Below, piece after piece: positions 33,909-44,394 of a stretch of DNA of 44,969 nt. The translations under genes and the position numbers were made by a program. Numbering within the stretch: position 1 is the stretch's first letter; every line of letters begins with the position of its first letter. The notes under the pieces are model-generated. The model was not told where the DNA came from and did no database searches. It saw only the letters and a program-made list of their open reading frames with translations. This DNA comes from Multifurca ochricompacta (Eukaryota; Basidiomycota; Agaricomycetes; Russulales; Russulaceae), in NCBI GenBank assembly GCA_022496185.1, contig WTXG01000278.1, forward strand, positions 1-44,969, given 5' to 3'.

Positions 33909-34825
33909 ATGAATACCCCACAGGTAAAAGTATTCTTTGATCACCTTCAAATTCTTCTGATAGTCCGTGGTATGAAGGTTTCTTTTTCACCTGCCGATAT
34001 CCTTGTCGACGGCTTTATCTCTCGTACTTTTACGCCCGAAGATGCAAATTATTACCTCATGCTTCTGCTCAGGGCACCAGTTGGTCATTATTTCCTGCAG
34101 TACTATGGGATTTCATACCAGAACGGGGGCTGGTACATCACACAGAATGCTGGCGTCATTCAGCAACCCCTGCCAGGCATAGGCGCGTCGACCCTTCTAT
34201 TGGACTGCACCATTAGGACAAGCCTGGGCACCGTTGTACCGCAGAACCGATGGGCTCCATCTGATGAAGTCGACATTCGGCGGCATGTTGAAGGTGCCAC
34301 TCTTCAACTTCCCGTCTTCTTCGTCAATCAATGGGCGGAGTTGGATTCTGGCTACCAGATATCCTCCAAGGGCGCGATCGTGATCTCTACAATGGGAACA
34401 TGGCGGCGCCACTTGGAGGAAGATCAACGACTCATATTAGGATCAACGTAAGTGGACGGTTTCACGCCTCGTGCTTGTTCATTGACTCCGCCGTTTACAG
34501 TGGCCAGGATATGTGAGTTGGAGACGTCAGATACCCACGCGTGACGAAACCCGTGATCGAAAACCGATCACCCTCGCCCGCTTCATGAAGCACATTGGCA
34601 CATCAGTTGATAGGTTTTTCAAGGTTAGTTGATTGTCATTACGTTATCACCGCTCCTGATCAAAACTTTCCTTAGGATTGTGCCGCGGGTGGTCACATGC
34701 CGGATGGTCCGTGGAGAATTGGAGCAGATGGGATTACACACGGCCATGTCAAAGTCATTGGCGCTGTGCACGTTTCTGCGGGCAGTTGGATGCCCATCAT
34801 GCAACTCACTGAATATGTGTTCTAA
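33909..34825 (+). CDS. Hypothetical protein, function unknown, probable frameshift
   Basis: Exons of about 33909-34447, 34501-34623 and 34676-34825 are joined by good GT-AG introns (GTAAGT...TACAG and GTTAGT...TTAG). The long first exon is open (FTPEDANYYLMLLLRAP, NGGWYITQNAG, LPVFFVNQWAEL). Exons 2 and 3 encode WPGYVSWRRQIPTRDE, RKPITLARFMKHIGTSVDRFF and GPWRIGADGITHGH and end with TAA. The phase at the first junction fits the neighbouring frame (GGRSTTHIRIN) rather than the main one, so one base is missing or extra near 34400. I recall similar TTHI-x-WPGY and PITLAKF segments in uncharacterised Agaricomycete proteins but cannot name a domain. The true start is uncertain; a small intron at 33924-33966 is possible. 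Confidence 0.55.
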
Positions 34826-35305
34826 GGGGTGCTTTTTCTTGACATTGACATTCTAGACCTTGTACGGAACACGGACACGGACTCAATCACGGACTGCTGT
34901 GCTGTCGTTACGTAGTATTTATTCCAGTGAACACAGACATTTAGACTGCAATTCATTCTCTTTTTCATATAACGCTAGGAGAAGCCTTATACACTGCCCC
35001 AGACGCCTTGGTTTAGATTTATCAGTAGTCGAACACCCCGCGACTAGTGAACCTGCCCCTTCAACATATTTTTTCCAGTCCGCAAGCGTGTTGTGTTAAT
35101 ATTATATGTTTTCTGACCTCTAGACCAATTCACGGAACAAATCCCCAAATTAAGGAAAAAAATATCAAAAAGTGTAAATGAACTCTAAAGTCCGGGCCCG
35201 TTGGGATGCAACCGTATTGCATGGCGGTACGAGATCTTCAAGACAGCTGCGCTCAGAGGGCGTGCAAGTTGTAACAAACGATTATAAGGGACGAAGGGAC
35301 GACTC
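34826..35305. other. Convergent 3' region
   Basis: 480 bp between the hypothetical gene (plus) and ATG22 (minus). AT-rich, with likely polyadenylation stretches near 35095-35175. No gene. Confidence 0.5.
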
Positions 35306-37238
35306 CTAACTTTCAACCCTACCAACCAAGTAAAGTACGTAACGCGGATTAAACGAGCTGTTCGCCTTCTCAATCACCCTCCTGTTGGCAACAGCATTTC
35401 CCTCTCTCTCATGGCCCTCATTCCCGGATGACCACGCGAGTGCATCTGCACGCCCACGTTCGACGTCGACCCCAATGAGCACCGGCAGTGCGGCCCAGAG
35501 CATGAACACAAGAAACAAGAACGCATAGCGTATATTTCCAGTCATGTCGGCGACAAGGCCAACGACGAGAGGACCGATAAAAGAGGAAGACTGGCCACCG
35601 CAGAAGTCAGCACTCGACACACAACTGCTTGCTAAATCAAGAATAGGCATACCTTATCGGTGATCGAATACAGTCCGTACCACCGCGCTTCCTCTCTGGT
35701 GGGATTATCTCCGCGTACAAAGCTCTCGCATAACTCTGGAAAGCACCGTACAGCGCGCCGAAATAGACCGCAAGCACGAACATCTCCTCTGGTACTCTAA
35801 GGCCCCACCGTGCCCCACGTGGGCGAACAACCCGATGACACCATATAGCGGAATAACACTGGCAGCAACGACAAGGAGTATGAGCACACGCAAGGACGTG
35901 AGACGGAGGCGACGTTGCACGACCGGCCATAAGAGCGCGCCGAGGATACCTGCACTTGGCGTAAGTACTCCCACGAGCACAAGTGAGCTGGGTGGCATAT
36001 GAAGCGTCGTTTTCGCGAATAGGAGGGCGGTCGAGGTTAAGGTTGTGAAGCCTAAGATGGTCGTAAGCACGACTGGTTTTGCGATCGAAGGAAGTACATC
36101 ATACCATCAGAAAGAAGGAACCACGCGGCGAGGTAGCGGAAGGTGTTACGGAGCCGCCGAATGTTGTGCCAACGCAACATACTACCCAATCTCCGCCACG
36201 CATCTGTAATCCCTCGCCACACAGTCAACTCGGCCACCACTACAGGCAAAGTCTCTGGGGCTTCGCTTGAGAGTAAACCCTCATGCTCGTCCGTGGCGAC
36301 GAAACCTGTCGCCACCTCGAGTCTGCTCGCGCCAGGCAAGAGTATGACGGCAGGTATAGAGAACAAGGCCCACCAAGCTCCCGAGCCACCAATGGCAAAT
36401 CGTAGCGCATTTGTTGAACCGCCTGCATACTGTACGGGAAATAAGGTGACCAGCAGAAGCAGGATACCGGCTGTGTAACCGAGGGCGATGCCAAGTGACG
36501 AAATGCGCGCAGTCGCACGGGACAGCTTGACTGCGTCGCCACGATCGGAAGAGGGCAGAGAAGACGCAGCGAGGCGCGGCAGGTATGCATTGAGCAAGAC
36601 AATGGATGCGCCGAACCCTATATTTGCCAAAATAGCAAGGAGCCCTGACAGTGGCCATATAGGGGATGAAGAAGAGGAGGAAAAAACATAGAGAGAAAGG
36701 AGCCGAGCATGGCAAAACCGAAGAGCAAAGGCTTGCGGTACGACGCTATTATTTATAATTGTTAGGATAATGCAGACATCAAAGAAGTCAGAAAAACACA
36801 CCCCTATCGGCAATTCCACCCATAGAGATGACGATCAATGCTTGTAGTGCAACGGAAGCAGAATATGTATAGAGCTGCAGAGGTATCGGGCGTCAGGATA
36901 TAGCTATTGACAATGGTCCCCCAGACAGTGACAGGATACCAACTACGCACCTAAAGCTCGCCGTATCAATCCAAGCCCAGCCTAGCTTAACTACGCATCT
37001 TGCTTCATCCTCTTCTGTGGTAGGTGGTGCGGAGAGGAGATACATGTGTTGTCTTATCAGGAAGGAGAAAACCATTGTCGCGTGCAAATTGTTCCAAGCA
37101 TATGGGGAGAAAAAGGGTGAGAGAGACAATAACAAAGACCTCGCTGGCAAATGCATAGCTGAGCCAACCCCAGAGCTCGCGTTTGTGGTGCTTCGAGGTC
37201 GACACCAACGCCAACGAGGACGAGGGATGGTCGACCAT
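35306..37238 (-). CDS. ATG22: Vacuolar amino-acid effluxer Atg22-like (MFS fold), with several frameshifts
   Basis: Segments in order from the ATG at 37238: RELWGWLSYAFASEVFVIVS, LPICLEQFARDNGFLLPDK, RCVVKLGWAWIDTASF, VALQALIVISMGGIAD, ILANIGFGASIVLLNAYLP, SSLGIALGYTAGILLLL, GGSGAWWALFSIPA, AAWFLLSDGFTTLTSTALLF, MFVLAVYFGALYGAFQSYAR, ARWYGLYSITDK and SSSFIGPLVVGLVADMTGN. This is the family order of Atg22, a multispanning vacuolar membrane protein that releases amino acids after autophagic breakdown. Introns at 36071 (GTATGA...TTAG) and at the ITDK|SSSF junction (GTATGC...CCAG) splice cleanly. Four or five single-base shifts are needed (about 37030, 36955, 36680, 35815, 35700). There are no in-frame substitution stops and residues between breaks are well conserved. 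It is either very recently broken or affected by consensus errors. Confidence 0.88.
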
Positions 37239-37497
37239 TATTAGGGTTATTAAGGTTAGGGTTATTTCGTGCTTGGGTGGCTCCCGGGCCGGGTTCAAGG
37301 TATCTACCTACGTTTATTGATACATATTTGGTCGATTGTTCGTCCGGCGTCGGCCAATTTCACTCGCTCGCTCGTTAAGTTTCTCTCAGCCTCAGCTCTG
37401 CGAGCGTTACACAAGGCTAAGGTTTGCTCTACAGCGAGAACAAAGTACCGTACAGAGACGGTGTACGTAGATAGCTAGATCATCAACGATTAAAAAT
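37239..37497. promoter_or_regulatory. Bidirectional promoter of ATG22 and TFIIS with two telobox motifs
   Basis: Only 259 bp separate the divergent starts. Two exact AACCCTAA boxes (minus strand; TTAGGGTT at 37241-37248 and 37256-37263) lie directly before the ATG22 start. They resemble teloboxes bound by Myb/telobox factors near housekeeping genes. Confidence 0.55.
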
Positions 37498-38881
37498 ATG
37501 TCGGACATAGCCGAACTGAAACGTCTCGTTAAATCACTTCAACAAGCCTCATCCGAGAAGGTAGTCCACCAGTCCCCACCCGTTTCGCTCGTTTCGTTCA
37601 GTTTACTGATCTTTCTCATCTGGATTCCTACAGGAGATCATTGATATCCTACAAGTGTTAAAGAAGGAAGCAAAGATTTCAGAAGCCGTGCTAGGGTGCG
37701 TCTCTGGTCGTGTGATTTCTTCGCCATCGTATTTATATGTCGTCATTTTGTCATCGTTGCAGGAGAGCAAAGCTGGTCTTGCCGTTGGGAAATTACGCTC
37801 GCATTCGGCGAAAGATGTTTCTGAGATCGCAAAGGAGATCGTGCGCATGTGGGAAAACGGCGGTGGACAAGGAAAGCAAGCTGCCGGAACGCAGTCGAAG
37901 GGAGCCGTAAAACCCTCAGGTGTGCAAACCCCCTCGTCTTTAATTAACAGGATTCTTCCAACTGAATATAATCAAGCCCCTCCGCCACGCAAAGCCTCAA
38001 CCGCGTCGTTGCCACCGACTCCGACAAGCTCGAGCAATAACAATGGCGCTCGCACTGCAAAGAGTGATGGTGTGAGCACAGCTATCACTGGTGACAGAAC
38101 GCGCGACAAGTGTGTCGAAATGCTTTATGATGCCCTTGCACTTGAGTCAGGTTTCCGTATGTTACTTTTTTCTTTCTACAAACCTCGCTGTCGCCTGCCT
38201 TGCTTACATAATGACCAGCGTCTGATCTCATCTTGCAGCGTGCTCGCGCAGTAGAAGACACGGTGTACAAAGACTGCAAAGGAACGACCGCGACGTATAA
38301 GTCAAAGATACGAACGTTGTTCGTAAATCTCAAAGACAAGAACACCCTGGCTTGCGCCGAAGCGTTACCGCAGGTGATATATCTGCTCAGACATTTGCAA
38401 GAATGACTAGCCAGGTGATTCTTCAGAGTGTCCCTTTGCCTCAGCAACGATGTGACTAACATTTCTGGAAATGCGCTTCCATATAGGAAATGGCTTCTGA
38501 GGAACGCAAAGCAGCTGATGCAAAGATGAGGAAGATAACTTATTTTTATCGCTCGGTGCGGGTGAACAGCAGGCAGAAACAGATGCCTTCCAATGTGGTC
38601 GGTGCAAGCAGGTATGGTGATTGGTCGTCAATCCTACTTCTGGATCCTCATTATCACCCCCGCATCAGAGGAAATGTCGTTACCGCCAAGCTCAAACCCG
38701 GAGCGCAGACGAACCAATGACCGTCCGTCGTGCCCTTTCCTTCATCTTCTCGATCCGCTGACTTTTTTTTTTCTTCCGATAGACATTCGTAACGTGCGTT
38801 CTTTCCCTCCTTTGTTCGCTCCTCAGTTCTGACTCTCGCAACAGTTGCACAAACTGTAACCACAGGTGGAAGTTCTCGTAG
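37498..38881 (+). CDS. DST1: Transcription elongation factor TFIIS
   Basis: Exons: 37498-37560, from 37634, up to 38150, 38219-38414, 38487-38611, 38669-38722, 38783-38793 and 38845-38881. Domain I (EIIDILQVLKKEAKISE, KAGLAVGKLRSH, KEIVRMW), a Ser/Pro linker, domain II (RTRDKCVEMLYDALA, RAVEDTVYK, SKIRTLFVNLKDKN, GDISAQTFARMTSQEMASEE) and the C-terminal zinc ribbon (CGRC and CTNC; RSADEPMT at the RNA polymerase II active-site hairpin) are all present. TFIIS reactivates stalled RNA polymerase II by stimulating transcript cleavage. The exon encoding TFVT is only 11 nt (38783-38793). One base is missing near 38345 (before LRRSVTAGD) and one near 38537 (before LFLSLGAGEQ). The exon 2/3 junction near 37695 is unclear, possibly a third lesion. 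Conservation otherwise argues for a working gene. Confidence 0.88.
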
Positions 38882-39310
38882 ATTCACACGGTGATTCCCT
38901 ACACTGCGCTTTAGCTTAGATCCGTTTAGTTTGTTCGCCTCCCTTCTTCTTGACATAGCTTCCTATGAGTTGTATGCTGTAGTGTTTGGGGCTGTCTGCG
39001 AGCGTCGTCTACATACCAAATCCCTTTTTATGCCTCTGCTTCATCTGCACTGGGGGCTTCGCTCGAATGCCCACGTTGGCAGCCTTCGAAGGCGCGTCTG
39101 TGATACCTTGATACCTTAAGGGCATGCCCCGTGGTCGAGACGGTATTCCTACGTCGTACTCCGTTCACATGAACGGAGGGAGGTTCATCCCACCGGTTAA
39201 AGGACAGTGTTTATATATCTGATACATGTCCATGTGTATGGTTCTCAGAGACCTGTTATTCCACGAGCCCGGAGAATAAGTGAGGCCCCCACACATCAGT
39301 GCAGTGAACA
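38882..39310. other. Convergent 3' region
   Basis: 429 bp between TFIIS (plus) and BET2 (minus). A plus frame at 38931-39119 has no signature. No gene supported. Confidence 0.45.
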
Positions 39311-40822
39311 TCATGTCTCACGCCGCGGGAGCGCCTTCCAGCCTTTCTTAAGTCCCATGCGTTCGATAAGACTTGCCGGCATACAATACACAGGATCAAG
39401 GTCATCCAACCCAGGGTATCCGAGCAATGAAAGGCCGGCGACGCCAAACAATGTGTGGAAGACGTCCACCATGTCACCCGGCCGGTCGGAGATCCCGCCA
39501 TCCTCTGAATCCTAAGATGCATAAAATCTCTTGAGTAAAACATAACACACGAGCAAGGGCATTAAGAAATGTCACACAACCTGAGCTGAGAGGATGAAGC
39601 GCGTGAGGGCGGCGCTGTCGATCCATGTGAGCTTGTTCAAAATCGCCATGGAGGACAAAACCCAATAGCTGTAACACACCTATTCCCCATTCCCGCCCCC
39701 CGCCCCAACAAAACACGGATGAGACGCAGACACGTAAACGGATAAGCAGAGAGAAATGGACCAATTCAGAAACGCATCGCGACATACATCTTCGAGCTTT
39801 TCGGGTCGTCCGTTCAGGCCGCCGTTGGGAAGCTGTCTCTCAGCGAGCCACCATCCAAGAGTGGGGACGTCGATCACGTCCAAACGATCGAGAATCGCGA
39901 GTGCCGCTGTGCACACCCACACTATGAATGCCCTTCGTTAAGCACCCCCGTGTAAAATGAGACAGAAGGGATGGGATTTGGGTGAAGCGGGGGGGGATGG
40001 GGTGTTACGACACCTTGTGCGGCATGACTCTCCGCGCCAGCTACGCGCCCAAACCCCCCGTCAAAGTTACGGCATGAAGCGAGGTAGGTGACCGTACGTT
40101 CGCGATCGAGTCTATCGATAGCTCCGAGGAGTGATAGCGCGGATACGGCGCAATACAGAAAGCGCGTATCCGTCTCGCCAAATTGGTCGCCGGCGAAGAC
40201 GCCTGATGGGTGTTGTAGACCCAAAATAACTGTTCTCCCGTGTTCAGAAAGGAAGAAAGAAAATAAAATGTAAAGGGAGGAGGAAGATAATAGGAGGCGG
40301 GAATTGTAAGGCAGGCGGTTAGGGAGGAGAGAGACGTACAGTTGACTACTCGAGTCACGTCTACGCGAGCGAGGGCTTCATGAATTGCTAGAACTTGGAC
40401 TGCGCTGAGCGTTGATAGGATATGGGCGTCGTGCCCTGGATGTGCGCCGAAGCCGCCTTCGGTTCTATAAGTCAATATGACTTGCCCCATCCAGGGGGAG
40501 GTGGGGGGAAGGTAGCAGCATCAGGGCGGCGCACCTGCCTCGTCATCCCAGCAGCTCATCACGTACTCAATCGTCTCCTCCGCATCTAGCGCGTCCTTGT
40601 GCTTCATTACACAAAGCGCAGTGAGCCCCCAATATACTGCATTCATTCGTAGGTGGGCCGTCATGTGGTAGGTCAGGTCATCCTTATTCTGCGAAAACCC
40701 GACACAACTCAGGTTGGATGGGATGATCGAGATTGTTGTGGTTTACCGTCCTTGGAAGATACGCACTTTCCTAGATTCTGAATATATTTCACATGCAGAT
40801 CCGTTAGAAGTGTGTCGGACAT
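39311..40822 (-). CDS. BET2: Rab geranylgeranyltransferase (type II) beta subunit
   Basis: Seven exons: 40822-40767, 40688-40535, 40456-40340, 40229-40014, 39921-39788, 39679-39581 and 39511-39311. They give 325 residues once one base is restored at the exon 1 donor (GGAAA|GTGCGT, original probably AAG|GTGCGT). The protein shows the prenyltransferase repeats: [70 protein letters not shown] and the zinc-site region [15 protein letters not shown]. The zinc ligands are the Asp and Cys of LEDVCYSYW and the His of DVFHT. With an alpha subunit and REP it adds geranylgeranyl groups to Rab C-terminal cysteines, so the CAC-ended Rab18-like protein of this window is a predicted substrate. Length matches the family. 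Confidence 0.93.
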
Positions 40823-41029
40823 TGTGTAGTTTGTCGGAACAAGAACAAGACACAACAAACAGCAAGGATTGATTCGGCCCAACCGGGGATGTCTGTAGGC
40901 GTGATCAACCTCAATTGTCGAGAGGGTTGCGCCATTCAGTCACCTCGTGCCCTCGTGCGGCACTCGTTGTACTTGAGATACTCACAAGTTTCTTGACTTG
41001 ACACCATATCCTTCATATTCATTTCATTC
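40823..41029. promoter_or_regulatory. Short bidirectional promoter of BET2 and the rhodanese gene
   Basis: 207 bp between divergent start codons. No TATA box seen. A CACCTCGTGCCCTCGTGCGG stretch near 40940 holds a 9-bp near repeat. Confidence 0.4.
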
Positions 41030-42053
41030 ATGTCTACTTCTTCTGCGAATGAGTCTTCACCCACCTCCTACGGTGACTCTCCAACTGTCGAAGGCAGATT
41101 TCACGCATTTCACCGCGAGGCACTTTCTACCAGTAGCATCACGACACCGGTTTACTCACAAGGAAACATTAAAGATGACGATGGGTCATCCCTGCGCACA
41201 CTCGACAATGTCCGTGATCAGGTGGCCGCCCATGTTGCCGTGCGCATAAGGCGAAAGCTTAAAATAGCTGACAATACACATTATGGAGTCGCGCTGACTC
41301 TTGCCAAGAGCGATGACGCTCGATTTCTCCGTCTCGTCGCGTCCCATCTCGGATCACACCCCTTAGGTGTCCTCAGGGATAAGGCATACCTCATTGCCGT
41401 CGCCACGACCGGCGCGGGTGACACGTCCCTCCTCATTTGCGGTACCGACCCCGCGAAGGTGCAACGCGCAGCACTCCTCGCCACTTCCAAATTCATTGGA
41501 CACATCAAGCCGCTGCCTGACCAGGACGTTAGCGTGACCTGGCTCGCACGCGTGCGAGGGATTGCCTGGAACGGCTACGATGAGACCGCGCTCTGGGACG
41601 TGCTGCATAAGTGTGCGCAGGAGCTCGTCGACCCGTCTCGACCGCCACCGGGCTCGCGCAGCATCAACGAGATTCTCGCCACAGCGCGCACGCGGTTGCA
41701 GCGCCTCTTGCCGCGCCAGGCACTCGTGAACTTCGGGACACGGACATCAAAGTGCCCGTGCTACTGGTCGACATCCGACCGGCGGCTCAGCGCGCAAAGT
41801 ATGGACAGATCCCTGGTGCGATGGTTATAGAACGCAATGTGCTCGAGTGGCGATTTGATCCGCGGTCGTTGGATGGGCGACTGGAAATCGCAACCCGATA
41901 TGACTTGAGAGTGATTGTCATTTGCCAAGAGGGTTACACGAGCTCCTTGGCTGCAGCTGCGCTGCAGGACATCGGGCTATGAATGCAACAGATGTCATCG
42001 GCGGGTTCAAGGCGTGGAAGGAAGAGGGTTTTCCGGTAGAACTAGAGCCATAG
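41030..42053 (+). CDS. Rhodanese-domain protein with unassigned N-terminal domain, two frameshifts
   Basis: A single long exon from ATG 41030. Residues 1-60 are Ser/Thr-rich. Residues from about 60 to 230 form an alpha/beta-looking region (THYGVALTLAKSDDARFL, KVQRAALLATSKFIGHI) that I cannot assign; the AALLATSKFIGHI helix weakly recalls DHHA1-type ends of alanyl-tRNA-editing proteins. A rhodanese domain follows: VPVLLVDIRPAAQR, GAMVIERNVLEWRFDP, the catalytic loop VICQEGYTSSLAA with its cysteine, and DVIGGFKAWKEEGFP, ending at TAG 42053. Rhodaneses carry sulfur as a cysteine persulfide. One base is missing near 41733 (CTCGTGAAC before TDIK) and one near 41983 (after DIGL). Both are isolated deletions in well-conserved sequence. 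Intronless as read. Confidence 0.8.
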
Positions 42054-43159
42054 CAGACGTGCGGGAGATATCCGAGTGTACGAGACATTGTGATGACCTC
42101 CATCTCGAGCGGGAGCACCACCTTTGTCTCCGTCCTCTCGTTTGAGTGGTGGTAGGTACGAGTGCTTTTTTCAGCTCTTTTCTCTCGGGCTCACGTAAGG
42201 CCTAGCATTCCTTTGGTTGTCGAAGGATGATACATCATGTTTGTCGTAGAGTTAATGAATCCTGATGTGTCATGGAGACTACAATTAGAGGCGAGGGTGA
42301 GGGTGCATGTTGCTGATAGGTACCGAAATACCTGGTTCCGGGAATTCGAAATGTCTAGTATCTGGTGATCTGGGATGTACCCACTCTTCCTTTGTTCGTA
42401 CCGAGTTTGGGTTGTGCAGAACAGGACCTCACAAGGTACCTCGTGGGCGTTTTCCCTGGCGAGTCACGGATTTGGCGCGCGCGTGATGTTCCTTGGGGAT
42501 AAGAGCCGCACATTCTGCGCGTGTTTTTTTTATTCGTTCGTCACTTTCATTTATCGGTGTATCGGTATTCGAGTTATTGCTGATTTCATATTATATTATT
42601 TATTTCTTCGTGTTCTTGTTTCTCGGATCCCTTCCGGACGGATCCGAATCCAGTTGGTCGGACTCGGACCACCGGAGCCGAAATATTCCATTTATAGAAA
42701 TGATGGGATGACACATGGGCATAGCCGCCACGTGGCATCAATATGGTTATATAAAGTCACCCCTCATCTCCTTCTCAATCGTCAATCATCACCTCCCAGT
42801 CTCAGTCCCAGTCACAGTCACAATTCCAGTTGGCCTCCTTTTCAATTGGACCTTGGTCGTTTGGACTTTGTTTCTGTGGCCATTCGTGCGCTTCACTTTT
42901 TTTTTGCTTTTGTTTTTGTTTTCTATCTTTCTTTTTTGATCGGTTGTTTCGACATTGTGACCATCGCTACCATTCCATTATTGTGGCTGTGGCTGTTTTC
43001 TTCACACTACCACAATAACAAAGCGTGTTGGCTATTATATTTATATTGCAACTCACGCTCTCAACTGCCTGAACGAGTGACATTGATCCCCTTCTTGTCC
43101 CCCAGCAACGAATCAATCCAATCCGCGACACTTGACAAACATCACAACTGCCCTTTAAT
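42054..43159 (+). promoter_or_regulatory. Intergenic region with TATA box and E-box for the next gene
   Basis: About 1.1 kb. TTATATAAA at 42748-42756 is a clear TATA box, preceded by a palindromic GCCACGTGGC at 42727-42736 (E-box/G-box type). Downstream lies a CT-rich leader with the hexamer CAGTC(T/C/A) four times in tandem (42797-42820). The 400 bp between TATA and ATG 43160 implies a long, possibly intron-bearing 5' leader. The spanning open frame (42375-43232) is Phe/Leu-rich by composition only. Confidence 0.6.
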
Positions 43160-44186
43160 CATGCCTCTACAACGTTTGGAAACACGACTGGTTTGCCTTT
43201 GTCACGTCCTCTCGATGAGGAAGACGTCATGATGACTGGTGTCAACAAGTCTGCCGTCGCTACTACGTCCTCCCTTCCTACTATTATAACACCCTCCCCT
43301 TCAATCAACCGTCCTACATCGTTGGGAAAGCGCCGCCACGACGACACACCTGATCCTGTCCCTCATCCCACAACGAGGGTCCAGTCAGCAACCTCAAGTA
43401 CCCCCCCTACCCCTATTTCATCATCATCTACCAGCTCTGCTATTCTATCAACAGCTTCTAAACCTACGTCGAGGCGGGCTATCTTCACCCTGTCTCCCAT
43501 CGATACTACCCCTTCGACTACCTCCGAATCGTCTTCCTCCATGACCCCTGAGCTCAACTCGCCAGCTCCAACAGAAATCGCCCTCGACCTCGAATATGTA
43601 GAGCCAACTCCTGAAGAGCACATCAAGAGTCTCCAAGCTGAAGGTATCAAAGTGCGCGACTTTGCATATGAACCCGTCCCTTCCTCGAGCAAAGCCCCTG
43701 AAGTTTTCGACCCTCTGCCCTCACTTATTGCCACTGACTGGCACATGCGCAACCCCGAGAAGAACCACGGCGCCTTGAGTGGCAAAGTCACTTTTCAGGC
43801 TTATCAAGGTCGGTTGGCTCTCCATGAGTGAGGTAGCAAAGCGCGTCCATGGGCGCGAATTTACCGCACTCGCGCAGTATAGTGAGCGTCCCGATGAGGA
43901 GCGATACCCCTTTATTGTGGCTCCGAACGAGCCCTTGCCAACACCCTCCGAGCGCGTGCGCATGCGTCGCAATGCGGGTTTTCGGACTCACCTTGACGAC
44001 GTACCGGATCGTGAGTTCTTCGGTTACGACCCCACTGGCCATTCAGATCTAGATGAGGAGGACTCTTCCACTCCTCAGACAAAAGCAGAAGGGCCGAACA
44101 CGAAACGCCGAAAGCTCAAGGGAAAAGCAAAACCCCTCTGCCGCTCGAAACCATTGCGAAGGGATTTTTCGCGTCCTGAGGCATAA
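43160..44186 (+). CDS. Conserved basidiomycete-type hypothetical protein, frameshifted
   Basis: A Ser/Thr/Pro-rich first half (43193 onward: SLGKRRHDDTPDPVPHP, TLSPIDTTPSTTSESSSSM) precedes a more ordered part with IATDWHMRNPEKNHGALSG, LFRLIKVGWLSMSEVAKRV, RPDEERYPFIVAPNEPLP, TPSERVRMRRNAGFRT and a basic end (TKRRKLKGKAKP) that looks nuclear. The WHxRxP...GxLxG...GWL...PF...TP-x-ER-x-RMRR pattern is one I recall from uncharacterised basidiomycete proteins; the function is unknown. A one-base shift is needed near 43790 between SGK and SLFRL, and another near 43175 to connect the ATG at 43160 to the main frame. Stop at 44186. Confidence 0.65.
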
Positions 44187-44394
44187 TTTCGGGTTCTGCC
44201 CTAAATCCTATCTATTTATCTATTTGTTCTATCCCTGTTGTTTTCCAAGTTCTGTTGTACTTATACGGACACTAACGCGGATGTAGCATTATCCTATGTT
44301 GGGGTTTATATTCGTTCGATTCTGGGTATTATTAATAATGGCGATTTCGTTTTTATGATAAACCCTGGCTGTCTGTTCTTCATATCTGGCTCGC

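Noticed and set aside
37241..37264. TTAGGG-type motifs as a sign of an internal telomere or chromosome end
   Set aside because: Only two imperfectly spaced copies, embedded in a normal promoter; telobox is the simpler reading.
42375..43232. 285-codon plus-strand open frame rich in Phe and Leu
   Set aside because: It runs across the TATA box, leader and first codons of the downstream gene and its hydrophobicity comes from T-rich promoter sequence.
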